DNA from: Pseudomonas rustica
GTDB taxonomy: Bacteria; Pseudomonadota; Gammaproteobacteria; Pseudomonadales; Pseudomonadaceae
Direction: 5' to 3'
Length of the DNA: 64,000 bases
Assembly (NCBI RefSeq): GCF_018336155.1
Contig: NZ_JAGYHF010000015.1
Coordinates: 35,097 to 99,096 of the forward strand
The notes below the pieces were generated by a model that was not told the origin of the DNA, did no database searches, and worked only from the letters and a program-made list of their open reading frames with translations. Of this stretch, positions 23,495 through 32,268 are shown one piece after another (position 1 is the stretch's first letter; each line of letters begins with the position of its first letter). The translations under genes and the position numbers were made by a program.

Positions 23495-24770
23495 GTTTTG
23501 CGGACTCCTGAATTTTGTTGCCGTAACGGGAAATATCGAGGCCTTCGGCACTGATCTGCGGCTTTTTCTTCGCCATCAGGTCGGCCAGCAAGCGACCGGA
23601 ACCGCATGCCATGGTCCAACCGAGCGTGCCGTGACCGGTGTTGAGGAACAGATTCTTGAACGGCGTGGCGCCAACGATCGGCGTGCCATCCGGCGTGGTC
23701 GGACGCAGACCGGTCCAGAAACTCGCTTCGGCCAGATTACCGCCCTGAGGATAAAGGTCGTTGACGATCATCTCCAGGGTTTCGCGGCGGCGCGGGTTCA
23801 GCGACAGGTCAAAACCGGCGATCTCGGCCATGCCGCCGACGCGGATGCGGTTGTCGAAACGGGTGATCGCGACCTTGTAGGTCTCGTCGAGAATAGTCGA
23901 AGTCGGCGCCATCGCCGGGTTGGTGATCGGCACGGTCAGCGAGTAACCCTTGAGCGGATACACCGGGGCTTTGATGCCCAGCGGCTTGAGCAGTTGCGGC
24001 GAGTAGCTGCCAAGCGCCAGCACGTAGCGGTCGGCGGTTTCCAGCTTACCGTCGATCCACACGCCGTTGATGCGATCACCGGCGTAGTCGAGTTTCTGGA
24101 TGTCCTGGCCGAAGCGGAATTCCACACCCAGTTTCACCGCCATTTCGGCGAGGCGCGTGGTGAACATCTGGCAGTCGCCAGTCTGATCGTTCGGCAGGCG
24201 CAGGGCACCGGCGAGGATGTCAGTGACACCCGCCAGCGCTGGCTCGACGCGGGCAATGCCGGCGCGGTCGAGGACTTCAAACGGCACGCCGGATTCTTTC
24301 AGCACGGCGATGTCTTTGGCGGCGCCATCAAGCTGAGCCTGAGTGCGGAACAACTGAGTCGTACCGAGGCTGCGGCCTTCGTAGGCGATGCCGGTTTCGG
24401 CGCGCAATTCGTCGAGGCAGTCGCGGCTGTACTCGGACAGACGCACCATGCGCTCCTTGTTCACCGCGTAACGGTTGGCGGTGCAGTTGCGCAGCATCTG
24501 CGCCATCCACAGGTACTGGTCGATGTCGGCGGTGGCTTTGATCGCGAGAGGGGCGTGGCGTTGCAGCAGCCACTTGATCGCTTTCAGCGGTACGCCCGGC
24601 GCGGCCCACGGCGAGGCGTAGCCCGGCGAGACCTGGCCGGCGTTGGCGAAGCTGGTCTCCATGGCCGCAGCCGGCTGCCGGTCGACCACCACTACTTCGA
24701 ACCCGGCACGGGCCAGATAGTAAGCACTGGCGGTACCGATGACGCCGCTACCCAAGACCATTACGCGCAT
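23466..24770 (-). CDS. dadA: D-amino acid dehydrogenase small subunit DadA
   Basis: 434 residues, normal for DadA. FAD-linked inner-membrane-associated enzyme oxidising D-alanine and other D-amino acids to 2-keto acids, passing electrons to the respiratory chain. Seen: N-terminal FAD fold MRVMVLGSGVIGTASAYYLA, GYASPWAAPGVPLKAIKWLL, WTGLRPTTPDGTPIVG and the C-terminal FAD motif NLFLNTGHGTLGWTMACGSG. ATG 24768-24770 starts at the conserved MRVMVLGSG; five extra residues upstream are possible. First gene of the operon and divergent from lrp. Confidence 0.97.
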   Translation of the reverse strand: MRVMVLGSGVIGTASAYYLARAGFEVVVVDRQPAAAMETSFANAGQVSPGYASPWAAPGVPLKAIKWLLQRHAPLAIKATADIDQYLWMAQMLRNCTANRYAVNKERMVRLSEYSRDCLDELRAETGIAYEGRSLGTTQLFRTQAQLDGAAKDIAVLKESGVPFEVLDRAGIARVEPALAGVTDILAGALRLPNDQTGDCQMFTTRLAEMAVKLGVEFRFGQDIQKLDYAGDRINGVWIDGKLETADRYVLALGSYSPQLLKPLGIKAPVYPLKGYSLTVPITNPAMAPTSTILDETYKVAITRFDNRIRVGGMAEIAGFDLSLNPRRRETLEMIVNDLYPQGGNLAEASFWTGLRPTTPDGTPIVGATPFKNLFLNTGHGTLGWTMACGSGRLLADLMAKKKPQISAEGLDISRYGNKIQESAKHVNPAPAHQ

Positions 24771-24869
24771 TTTTGTATCCCTCATCGCGGCGGGGCCGCG
24801 TACGTCTGTTGTTAGAGCAATGATGCGCGCAGTTTAAAAAAGAAATGCCAGTGCTTTTCACTATATAAG

Positions 24870-24884
24870 CGCCTATATTTGGCG
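24870..24884. promoter_or_regulatory. Possible Lrp site in the dadA-lrp divergent region
   Basis: CGCC-TATATTT-GGCG is a short AT-centred dyad in the 156-bp gap between dadA and lrp, next to TATATA, a possible -10 element. Lrp is known to activate dadA in Pseudomonas; assignment of this site is inference. Confidence 0.35.
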
Positions 24885-24926
24885 ACAATTCTCGGCAAAA
24901 ACCCTTTTCACGGAGGCGCATCCCCT

Positions 24927-25415
24927 ATGCGTACCAACACTCAGACCAAACGTGAGCTGGACAAGATCGACCGCAACATCTTGCGGATCCTGCAGGCGGA
25001 CGGGCGGATTTCCTTTACCGAACTGGGCGAAAAGGTCGGGCTCTCGACCACGCCGTGCACCGAGCGCGTGCGGCGTCTGGAGCGCGAAGGGATCATCATG
25101 GGCTACAACGCCCGGCTCAATCCGCAGCACTTGAAGGGTAGCTTGCTGGTGTTCGTCGAGATCAGCCTCGACTACAAATCCGGCGACACGTTCGAGGAGT
25201 TCCGCCGCGCGGTGCTGAAGTTGCCGCACGTGCTGGAATGCCATTTGGTGTCAGGGGATTTCGACTATCTGGTGAAGGCGCGGATTTCCGAGATGGCCTC
25301 GTACCGCAAGCTGCTGGGCGACATTCTGCTGAAGCTGCCGCATGTGCGGGAGTCGAAGAGTTACATCGTGATGGAAGAGGTTAAGGAGAGCTTGAGCCTG
25401 CCGATTCCAGATTGA
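24927..25415 (+). CDS. lrp: Lrp/AsnC-family regulator of the dad operon
   Basis: 162 residues. N-terminal winged helix-turn-helix (residues ~12-60, ISFTELGEKVGLSTTPCTERVRRL is its core region) and C-terminal RAM ligand-binding domain (~70-155, CHLVSGDFDYLVKAR). Close to E. coli Lrp length (164). Binds alanine or leucine and, by position, activates the divergent dadA operon; in P. aeruginosa the equivalent protein is also called DadR. ATG 24927 follows GGAGG; a longer frame upstream is leader sequence. Confidence 0.95.
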   Translation: MRTNTQTKRELDKIDRNILRILQADGRISFTELGEKVGLSTTPCTERVRRLEREGIIMGYNARLNPQHLKGSLLVFVEISLDYKSGDTFEEFRRAVLKLPHVLECHLVSGDFDYLVKARISEMASYRKLLGDILLKLPHVRESKSYIVMEEVKESLSLPIPD

Positions 25416-25425
25416 GCACCGCGAC

Positions 25426-25533
25426 GATCGTTCCCACGCTCTGCGTGGGAATGCCTCTTCGGACGCTCCGCGTTCGGCATTTGGGACGCAGAGCGTCCCG
25501 GGCTGCATTCCCACGCAGAGCGTGGGAACGATC
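25426..25533. repeat. Long inverted repeat element, copy 1 (GTTCCCACGCTC family)
   Basis: Ends GATCGTTCCCACGCTCTGCG and CGCAGAGCGTGGGAACGATC are exact reverse complements; inner GGACGCTCCGCG / CGCAGAGCGTCC also pairs. A second copy lies at 27402-27505. Confidence 0.9.
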
Positions 25534-25547
25534 ATGATGCATTTCTC

Positions 25548-25578
25548 TGTAGGAGCTGCCGAAGGCTGCGATCTTTTA
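25548..25578. repeat. Single REP half-element
   Basis: TGTAGGAGCTGCCGAAGGC then GCGATCTTTTAAA, overlapping the stop codon of the Cys-cluster protein gene, which ends inside it. Confidence 0.8.
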
Positions 25579-25929
25579 AACCAGCACCTGCCGATTCGCC
25601 GTCATGTACTCGAATATCTGCTTCTCCACCCGTGGATGAATCAGCTCCACCGGCCGCCGCTCATTCGGGCAAGGCAAAGTCTTGGTCGTACCAAACAACC
25701 GGCAGATCAACGGCCGCTCTTCATACACCGTGCAGCCATTCGGCCCCAGGTGCACGCAGTTCAGCTCTTCCATCGCCGCATCCTGCTCAGCGCGGGTCTT
25801 GCGCGGCAGACGAGCCATTTCTTCCGGCGAGGTGGTCACCGGCCCACAGCAATCGTGGCAGCCGGGCACGCACTCGAACGAGGGAATCTGCTGGCGCAAG
25901 GTGCGGACTGTCTGGCTGTTGCAGCTCAT
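25576..25929 (-). CDS. YkgJ-family cysteine cluster protein
   Basis: 117 residues with the zinc/iron chelating Cys pattern of the YkgJ (CxxCxxCC) family: CVPGCHDCCGPV near residue 20, LNCVHLGPNGC and YEERPLICRLFGT further on, then a Cys in LPCPNERRP. No membrane segment. Function of the family is not established. ATG at 25927-25929 is chosen because the Cys domain begins soon after; longer frames upstream are unsupported. The last codons are formed by a REP half-repeat, so the C-terminus may vary between strains. Confidence 0.82.
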   Translation of the reverse strand: MSCNSQTVRTLRQQIPSFECVPGCHDCCGPVTTSPEEMARLPRKTRAEQDAAMEELNCVHLGPNGCTVYEERPLICRLFGTTKTLPCPNERRPVELIHPRVEKQIFEYMTANRQVLV

Positions 25930-26077
25930 CGAAACGGTAACCAAGGTGAAATAGGCGGCAATTGTGCCGCAAAAGCCGTGATCCAGACACCGCAGGCCGA
26001 CCAGTGTTGCCCCCGTTCGGGCGTGCGGCTTATGCTCCGTCAAATTTTCTCGACACCCCCGCCTCAGGATGACGCCC

Positions 26078-27388
26078 ATGACCGCCCGCGCCCACACCTC
26101 CGCGAGCCAACCTCACGTTGCCTCTTACTACGCCGCCAGCAGCTTGCCGCAGCCGGATCATCCGCTGCTGCAAGGCGACGTGGTGGCCGACGTCTGCGTG
26201 GTCGGCGGCGGTTTTTCCGGGTTGAACACGGCGCTGGAACTGGCTGAACGCGGACTCAGCGTGGTGTTGCTGGAAGCGCACAAGATCGGCTGGGGCGCCA
26301 GCGGTCGTAACGGCGGGCAGTTGATTCGCGGCGTCGGCCACGGTCTCGATCAGTTCGCCAACGTCGTCGGCAGCGACGGCGTGCGCGAAATGAAACTGAT
26401 GGGCCTGGAAGCGGTGGAAATCGTCCGCCAGCGCGTCGAGCGTTTTCAGATCGCCTGCGACCTGACCTGGGGCTACTGCGACCTCGCCAACAAACCATCC
26501 GACCTCGAAGGTTTTGCCGAAGACGCCGAAGAGTTGCGCGGCCTCGGTTATCCCTACGAAACCCGTTTGCTGCAAGCCAACGAGATGCACACGGTGGTCG
26601 GCTCCAAGCGCTATGTCGGTGGTTTGATCGACATGGGTTCAGGGCATCTGCATCCACTCAACCTGGCGTTGGGCGAAGCAGCGGCGGCGCAGCAATTGGG
26701 TGTGAAACTGTTTGAACACTCGGCAGTGACCCGTATCGATTACGGCCCGGAAGTCAAAGTCCACACCGCCCAAGGTTCGGTGCGGGCGAAGACGCTGGTG
26801 CTCGGCTGCAACGCTTATCTGAATGATCTGAATCCGCAACTCAGCGGCAAGGTTCTGCCCGCCGGCAGCTACATCATTGCCACCGAACCGTTGAGCGAAG
26901 AGCAGGCGCACAACCTGCTGCCGCAGAACATGGCGGTCTGTGACCAGCGAGTGGCGCTGGATTACTACCGACTCTCGGCGGATCGTCGCTTGCTGTTCGG
27001 CGGTGCCTGCCATTACTCGGGGCGTGATCCGAAAGACATCGCGGCGTATATGCAGCCGAAGATGCTCGAAGTGTTCCCGCAACTGGCGGGCGTGAAGATT
27101 GATTATCAGTGGGGCGGGATGATCGGCATCGGCGCCAACCGTCTGCCGCAGATTGGCCGACTCAATGACCAGCCGAACGTGTATTACGCCCAGGCCTATT
27201 CCGGACACGGGGTGAATGCCACGCACCTGGCGGGCAAGTTGCTGGCTGAAGCGATCAGTGGGCAGCACGGCGGTGGCTTTGATCTGTTTGCCAAAGTGCC
27301 GCACATCACCTTCCCGGGTGGCAAGCATTTGCGCTCGCCGTTGTTGGCGTTGGGGATGTTGTGGCATCGCCTAAAAGAGTTGGTCTGA
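26078..27388 (+). CDS. pauB: FAD-dependent gamma-glutamylpolyamine oxidoreductase, PauB-like
   Basis: 436 residues of the DAO family (PuuB/PauB). Oxidises gamma-glutamylated polyamines to the aldehyde in putrescine/cadaverine catabolism. Seen: FAD fold DVCVVGGGFSGLNTALELA, GWGASGRNGGQLIRGVG (typical of PuuB/OrdL proteins), GGLIDMGSGHLHPLNLALGE and the C-terminal GMIGIGANRLPQIGRL with YYAQAYSGHGVNATHLAG. ATG 26078 has AGGATGAC upstream. Position between lrp and the kauB region corresponds to the P. aeruginosa pauB4 that I recall. Probably PauR-repressed and paired with KauB. Flanked by two copies of the long inverted repeat. Confidence 0.88.
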   Translation: MTARAHTSASQPHVASYYAASSLPQPDHPLLQGDVVADVCVVGGGFSGLNTALELAERGLSVVLLEAHKIGWGASGRNGGQLIRGVGHGLDQFANVVGSDGVREMKLMGLEAVEIVRQRVERFQIACDLTWGYCDLANKPSDLEGFAEDAEELRGLGYPYETRLLQANEMHTVVGSKRYVGGLIDMGSGHLHPLNLALGEAAAAQQLGVKLFEHSAVTRIDYGPEVKVHTAQGSVRAKTLVLGCNAYLNDLNPQLSGKVLPAGSYIIATEPLSEEQAHNLLPQNMAVCDQRVALDYYRLSADRRLLFGGACHYSGRDPKDIAAYMQPKMLEVFPQLAGVKIDYQWGGMIGIGANRLPQIGRLNDQPNVYYAQAYSGHGVNATHLAGKLLAEAISGQHGGGFDLFAKVPHITFPGGKHLRSPLLALGMLWHRLKELV

Positions 27389-27401
27389 ACCACCCCCTGT
27401 T

Positions 27402-27505
27402 GATCGTTCCCACGCTCTGCGTGGGAATGCATCCAGTGACGCTCCGCGTCACAGCGGACGCAGAGCGTCCGGGGCGGCGTTCCCACGCAGAGCGTGGGAA
27501 CGATC
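27402..27505. repeat. Long inverted repeat element, copy 2 (GTTCCCACGCTC family)
   Basis: Same ends as 25426-25533, same orientation, immediately after the PauB-type gene. It can form a strong hairpin and may end transcription. Confidence 0.9.
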
Positions 27506-27513
27506 GGTGTCGT

Positions 27514-27759
27514 TCAGATCTGCCAGAACGGCTTCAACCCCTCCTCCTGCGCCTGCTCACGCGTCAACCCGATGTCCTTGAGCTGATCCGCCGTCAGGTT
27601 CAGCAACGCCCTGCGCGTGTGCAGGCGATGCCACATCAGACCCCAGCGGCTCAGGCCGGACGGTGCGTTACGCATGATCTCATTGCGCGCACGTTCCTTC
27701 TGCCCTGCCGCCAGTTCCTGACTGTGTAACGTCAGCCGCACATCGCTCAAGCCGTTCAT
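27514..27759 (-). CDS. DUF1127-family small protein
   Basis: 81 residues. The C-terminal half shows the DUF1127 pattern: GLMWHRLHTRRALLNLTADQLKDIGLTREQA (read from ~41), followed by the short tail ending KPFWQI. In alphaproteobacteria DUF1127 proteins bind RNA or affect phosphate and RNA turnover; in Pseudomonas the role is unknown. Divergent from the MocR gene, 179 bp away, and so possibly its regulatory target. Confidence 0.85.
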   Translation of the reverse strand: MNGLSDVRLTLHSQELAAGQKERARNEIMRNAPSGLSRWGLMWHRLHTRRALLNLTADQLKDIGLTREQAQEEGLKPFWQI

Positions 27760-27823
27760 TTTTGTCGCTCCTGTTTACTTGGGTAGCCAGAGATTCCATG
27801 ATGCGCGGGCGAGCAAAACCATT

Positions 27824-27904
27824 ACAGATTCAAAGCGACTGTATTAACTCCATACAGATTTACCGCTTTGCAGACTGAATTGACGATTTTTCTCGCATCT
27901 GTAC
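27824..27904. promoter_or_regulatory. Candidate MocR operator region
   Basis: A perfect 19-bp dyad CTGTATTAACTCCATACAG (27839-27857) sits among direct repeats ACAGATT (27824 and 27854, 30 bp apart) and an inverted ATCTGTA (27898-27904), between the divergent DUF1127 and MocR genes. MocR regulators often bind spaced direct repeats near their own gene. Inferred from pattern. Confidence 0.5.
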
Positions 27905-27938
27905 TGGTCTTCCGAATCACCTGCACCGAGGCAGCGCA

Positions 27939-29372
27939 ATGACCCTCTACGTAAACCTCGCCGAATTGCTCGGCACGCGCATCGAACAAGGCTTCTATCG
28001 CCCCGGCGACCGCTTGCCGTCGGTGCGCGCCTTGAGCGTCGAACACGGGGTCAGTCTGAGCACGGTGCAGCAGGCCTATCGCATGCTCGAAGACAGTGGT
28101 CTGGCCACGCCGAAACCCAAGTCTGGCTACTTTGTGCCGGTCGGTCGCGAGCTGCCGGAGTTGCCCGCCGTCGGCCGTCCGGCGCAGCGGCCAGTGGAAA
28201 TTTCGCAGTGGGATCAGGTGCTGGAATTGATTCGCGCCGTGCCGCGCAAGGACGTCGTGCAACTCGGTCGCGGCATGCCCGACATCAGCACGCCGACCAT
28301 GAAACCGTTGTTGCGCGGCCTCGCCCGCATCAGCCGTCGCCAGGACATGCCCGGTCTGTATTACGACAACATCCACGGCACCCTCGAACTGCGCGAACAG
28401 ATTGCCCGGTTGATGCTCGATTCCGGCTGCCAGTTGAGCGCCAGCGACCTGGTCGTGACTACCGGTTGCCACGAAGCTTTGTCCACCAGCATTCACGCGA
28501 TCTGCGAGCCGGGCGACATCGTCGCGGTGGATTCGCCGAGCTTCCACGGCGCCATGCAGACCCTCAAAGGTCTGGGCATGAAAGCCCTGGAAATCCCCAC
28601 CGACCCGCTCACCGGCATCAGCCTTGAAGCGCTGGAACTGGCGCTCGAACAATGGCCGATCAAAGCCATCCAGCTCACCCCGAACTGCAACAACCCGCTC
28701 GGCTACATCATGCCGGAGTCGCGCAAACGCGCGCTGCTCACCCTCGCCCAACGCTTTGACGTGGCGATCATCGAAGACGATGTCTATGGCGAACTGGCCT
28801 ACACCTACCCACGTCCGCGCACGATCAAATCCTTCGACGAAGACGGTCGCGTGCTGCTCTGCAGTTCGTTTTCCAAGACTCTCGCGCCGGGGCTGCGCAT
28901 CGGTTGGGTCGCGCCGGGGCGATACCTCGAGCGCGTGCTGCACATGAAATACATCAGCACCGGATCGACCGCGCCGCAGCCGCAGATCGCCATTGCCGAA
29001 TTTCTCAAATCCGGCCATTTCGAACCACATTTGCGGCGGATGCGCTCGCAATACCAGCGCAATCGCGACGTGATGATCGATTGGGTGACGCGCTATTTCC
29101 CCGCCGGCACTCGCGCCAGCCGTCCACAGGGCAGCTTCATGTTGTGGGTCGAATTGCCGGAAGGTTTCGACACACTGAAACTGAATCGTGCGCTGCTTGA
29201 TCAAGGCGTACAGATTGCCGTCGGCAGCATCTTTTCCGCCTCGGGCAAGTACCGCAATTGCCTGCGCATGAACTACGCGGCCAAACCGACAGCGCTGATT
29301 GAAGAGGCGGTGCGCAAGGTCGGTGCGGCGGCGATCAAACTGCTTGCCGAGTCCGAGCTCAGTCCAGTCTGA
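27939..29372 (+). CDS. MocR-family regulator (GntR helix-turn-helix plus aminotransferase domain)
   Basis: 477 residues. GntR winged helix at the N-terminus (residues ~3-70, FYRPGDRLPSVRALSVEHGV, SLSTVQQAYRMLE). Fold type I aminotransferase domain (~110-465) with LTPNCNNPLGYIM, AIIEDDVYGEL and the PLP lysine in CSSFSKTLAPGLRIGW. Such proteins sense PLP, amino acids or their adducts and regulate a neighbouring gene. ATG 27939 follows the conserved GntR start. Target likely DUF1127 or itself. Its stop overlaps the convergent fimbrial operon end by 14 bp. Confidence 0.92.
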   Translation: MTLYVNLAELLGTRIEQGFYRPGDRLPSVRALSVEHGVSLSTVQQAYRMLEDSGLATPKPKSGYFVPVGRELPELPAVGRPAQRPVEISQWDQVLELIRAVPRKDVVQLGRGMPDISTPTMKPLLRGLARISRRQDMPGLYYDNIHGTLELREQIARLMLDSGCQLSASDLVVTTGCHEALSTSIHAICEPGDIVAVDSPSFHGAMQTLKGLGMKALEIPTDPLTGISLEALELALEQWPIKAIQLTPNCNNPLGYIMPESRKRALLTLAQRFDVAIIEDDVYGELAYTYPRPRTIKSFDEDGRVLLCSSFSKTLAPGLRIGWVAPGRYLERVLHMKYISTGSTAPQPQIAIAEFLKSGHFEPHLRRMRSQYQRNRDVMIDWVTRYFPAGTRASRPQGSFMLWVELPEGFDTLKLNRALLDQGVQIAVGSIFSASGKYRNCLRMNYAAKPTALIEEAVRKVGAAAIKLLAESELSPV

Positions 29373-29859
29373 ACACGCCTTCGCCGTCCAGTCGGGTCAG
29401 ATCCGCGACCCGACTGGCCTCGTTGCTGATTTGCCCCTCAACCTCGAACTCGACCTCCAGACGCCTGCCGCTCGCCAGCAGCGGCAGAAGACGCTCGCTG
29501 GGCCGCAACACGTCGTGCTCCCCGGCCCTTTGCGTGACAACACCGTCGACGCGCACCGCCATCACCTTGAGCCGCAACGTGCCAATGCCGAAGCGATAAC
29601 GCTCGGCGTCAGCCCCCGGCGCATCGAAGCGCAATGTCAGCGGTGACGCCTGCTCGCAGATAACCTGCACTTGCACCCGGCGACTGCCAAAACTCAGTTC
29701 ATTGGCACCGGCACTTTGCTGCAACAACGCGCCCCGGTCGGTCAGGCCAAAATCAAACGCAGGCGGACTGACTCGCACCTCGCATGCTTGGCCCTGCGCC
29801 CACGCCGCCGTGCAGCACAGCCACAGCATTGCCACGCTCGAAACGTTGAAAACAGTCAT
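29359..29859 (-). CDS. Exported minor fimbrial component of a chaperone-usher operon
   Basis: 166 residues with a signal peptide (residues 1-21, ending AAWA). The mature part has two Cys (CEVRVSPPAFDFG and VICEQASPL), a hydrophobic beta-rich pattern (LTLRFDAPG, YRFGIGTLRLKVMAVRVDG) and a short C-terminus. I do not recognise a named family; last-gene position after the usher suggests a minor pilin or tip protein. ATG at 29857-29859 has GAGGA 8 bases upstream. 15 bp after the usher stop, in the same operon. Confidence 0.7.
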   Translation of the reverse strand: MTVFNVSSVAMLWLCCTAAWAQGQACEVRVSPPAFDFGLTDRGALLQQSAGANELSFGSRRVQVQVICEQASPLTLRFDAPGADAERYRFGIGTLRLKVMAVRVDGVVTQRAGEHDVLRPSERLLPLLASGRRLEVEFEVEGQISNEASRVADLTRLDGEGVFRLD

Positions 29860-29874
29860 CGGATAATTCCTCAA

Positions 29875-32268
29875 TCATGCCTCGCTGCAACGCGCGGACG
29901 CAGATTCGTAAAGCTCATCGGGATCGGCTTCTTCAGCCAGTTCGAAGGTCAGATGACAGCGCGAGCCATCGGCCTTTTGCACATGTAGCGCAGCGTCCGC
30001 CTGAATGTCGGAAAGAAAAATCCGTCCGTCATCGAGCACGCTGGTGACGTAGCGGCCTAGCTCATCAAACACGCCAAAACCCTTGCCGACGACTTGATCA
30101 TCGGCCGTGTGTGCGTGCAGTAAAACGCGCCGGGACGTAACCATGTGAAACTCCAGCCGCTGCACCGAGCCGCGCGCCGCTGCGATCTCGCGGTAGCCGT
30201 TGAGCACGTCGACATTGCGCGCCAGGCTCGCGGTGTCGATCTCCACCCGCGTGTTGCGATAGGCCGGCACGCTGGCCACCACCGCGCGCCCGGCGGCGTC
30301 CGTCCACACCGGCCCGTAAGGCGTGCGCAACTTGACCCCGGCGGCATCTCCGGCCTTGAGCAAGGCAAAGGTCTCGCGCACGGTGTAGGGCGATAAGGTC
30401 AGGCCTTCGCTGTGCAACGCGACGCCGCCGCGCGCGCCGAAGTCGTAACCGGTCGAACCGGAGCCGCGCTGCGAATAACCCAGATCAACCTGGGTGTAAC
30501 GCGGCAGGAGGTTGAGCCGGCCACTGACATCCGCCTCGCCGTTTTCCGGGCGCTCGACCGTGGCGCTGTAGGCCACGGCGTCGTTGATCTGCTGATTCAG
30601 ACGCAAGCCGCTGCGGGTGCCGCTGAGGTCGTCCTTGCGGACAAAACTGCGCAGCGCGCCGCTGCGACCCATCGGCACGCTGATCGTCAGATAGGTCGCA
30701 AAACCACGGCTGTCATGCGCCGAACCGCCCATGTCACGCTCAAGACTCAACGACACGCTGGTGCGCTGAAACATCCGTGACCACGAGGCGCTGAGACGCG
30801 AACTGGTGTCGTCTTCAAAATCGGTGAAGCGTGAAAATCCACCGGAAAACGAGCCCAGCAATAGGCTCGCGCCGCTGAGTCCAAGGGTCATCTGGTTGCG
30901 AATGCGTTGATCCGGTTGATCGGTGTCGCGATTCCACGTGGTATCGGACAACGTGCGAAAACCCTGCACTTGCTGAGTGACCGACAGGTTCGCCGAGACG
31001 CGCTCGGTCAGCGCCGTGCTCAGGCTGAACTGGAACTGCGCGCCCAACTGATCTTCACGACGGGCGCGGGACACCACCTGACGCAGTCCCAGCGCTGTGC
31101 GCGGCAACAACGGAATTTGCAGCGCCATCCCGGCCGATTGATAGTCGCTGCCGAGCATCGCGCCCGCCGTCAGTTGCTTGCCGGCGGCCAAACGCCAATC
31201 CTTGCTCGCCGCGACGAAATCAGGTGCGTCGCGATCATCGCGGGCATAGCGACGAACACGTCCCGCCGTCACCGCGAAACCCGGCTGGCGGCCCGGTGCC
31301 AAACCAGCAAGGCTGTCGCCGGGAACGATAAAACTACGCTGCTGGCCATCCTCTTCGTACACGGTGACTTCCAGATCCAGACTCTGGCTGAGCAGCGGCA
31401 ACCCCACCAGCGAAAACGGCCCCGGCGGCACCAGCGTGGTGTAGATCAGCGCGCCGTTCTGCCGAACCTCGACCCGAGCGGCAGAATAAGCGATGCCCTC
31501 GACGTGGGCGCCTTCACTGTCCGCTGCCAGCTCCCCCAACGCGGCTTCAGGCTGCAATTGCACACCGGTGAAAGCCTCGCCGGCAAACAATGGCGAGGCC
31601 ATGTTGAGCTGACCGAGTTGCAGGTTGGTTTGCAGCGACTCGAAGGTGCGCGAAGCGTAGGCATACAGATGCTCGGTCTGGCTGCTGCCATCGAACGCCG
31701 CGTAAGACTGACGGCTGCGCAGCGCCCAGTCGTTGATGTTCAAACCCAGCTCGGTGTTGAGGCTGCGGTAATGTGTGGTCTGGCCAACGTATTCGTTGCC
31801 CAGCACCAGCGCGTCGTAGTTGAACAGCGCAGCGCTACCACCGTGCGCGTAGTTGCGACGCGCCGTAGCCGTCGGCGCCACGAGCCCGGTGGGCAGCAGC
31901 AGATCGATCTGTTCCTTGCCCGGATCAAGCCGCGCGATCACGCCGTCGAAGCTGTCGACAAAGCGCTTGCACTCCAGGTTCGGCAGCGCCTCGACGCGCA
32001 TGTTTGCCTGTTCGAGCAACGTCTCGGTGGTGCACAACTCGCCCTGCTCGTCGAACGTCGCCAGCACCCGTCCCTTGGGCACGCCGTTGACGCTGAGCAG
32101 CAGCGAATGCGTCCCCTGCTGAAAGCGCGGCGCGTCCTGAAAGTATTCCGCCAGTTGCAGATCGAGCCCACGGGCGCGCAACACGTACGGGTCGAAGGTG
32201 ACCGAATCGGCCAAGCTGTTTGCCGACGCCAACAGGCTGAGCAGCGCAAGGCTGTGACGGTAATTCAT
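29875..32268 (-). CDS. Fimbrial outer-membrane usher protein
   Basis: 797 residues with a signal peptide (residues 1-20, ending NSLA). Forms the outer-membrane pore that assembles pilus subunits from chaperone complexes. Seen: N-terminal usher domain (LQLAEYFQDAPRFQQGTHSL, VNGVPKGRV), the beta-barrel with repeated aromatic strands (LYAYASRTFESLQTNLQLGQ), a plug segment after VTVYEEDGQQRSFIVPGDSL, and a C-terminal domain ending with a Cys pair. FimD/PapC superfamily, on the short side. ATG overlaps the chaperone stop as ATGA, so translation is coupled. Confidence 0.9.
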   Translation of the reverse strand: MNYRHSLALLSLLASANSLADSVTFDPYVLRARGLDLQLAEYFQDAPRFQQGTHSLLLSVNGVPKGRVLATFDEQGELCTTETLLEQANMRVEALPNLECKRFVDSFDGVIARLDPGKEQIDLLLPTGLVAPTATARRNYAHGGSAALFNYDALVLGNEYVGQTTHYRSLNTELGLNINDWALRSRQSYAAFDGSSQTEHLYAYASRTFESLQTNLQLGQLNMASPLFAGEAFTGVQLQPEAALGELAADSEGAHVEGIAYSAARVEVRQNGALIYTTLVPPGPFSLVGLPLLSQSLDLEVTVYEEDGQQRSFIVPGDSLAGLAPGRQPGFAVTAGRVRRYARDDRDAPDFVAASKDWRLAAGKQLTAGAMLGSDYQSAGMALQIPLLPRTALGLRQVVSRARREDQLGAQFQFSLSTALTERVSANLSVTQQVQGFRTLSDTTWNRDTDQPDQRIRNQMTLGLSGASLLLGSFSGGFSRFTDFEDDTSSRLSASWSRMFQRTSVSLSLERDMGGSAHDSRGFATYLTISVPMGRSGALRSFVRKDDLSGTRSGLRLNQQINDAVAYSATVERPENGEADVSGRLNLLPRYTQVDLGYSQRGSGSTGYDFGARGGVALHSEGLTLSPYTVRETFALLKAGDAAGVKLRTPYGPVWTDAAGRAVVASVPAYRNTRVEIDTASLARNVDVLNGYREIAAARGSVQRLEFHMVTSRRVLLHAHTADDQVVGKGFGVFDELGRYVTSVLDDGRIFLSDIQADAALHVQKADGSRCHLTFELAEEADPDELYESASARCSEA

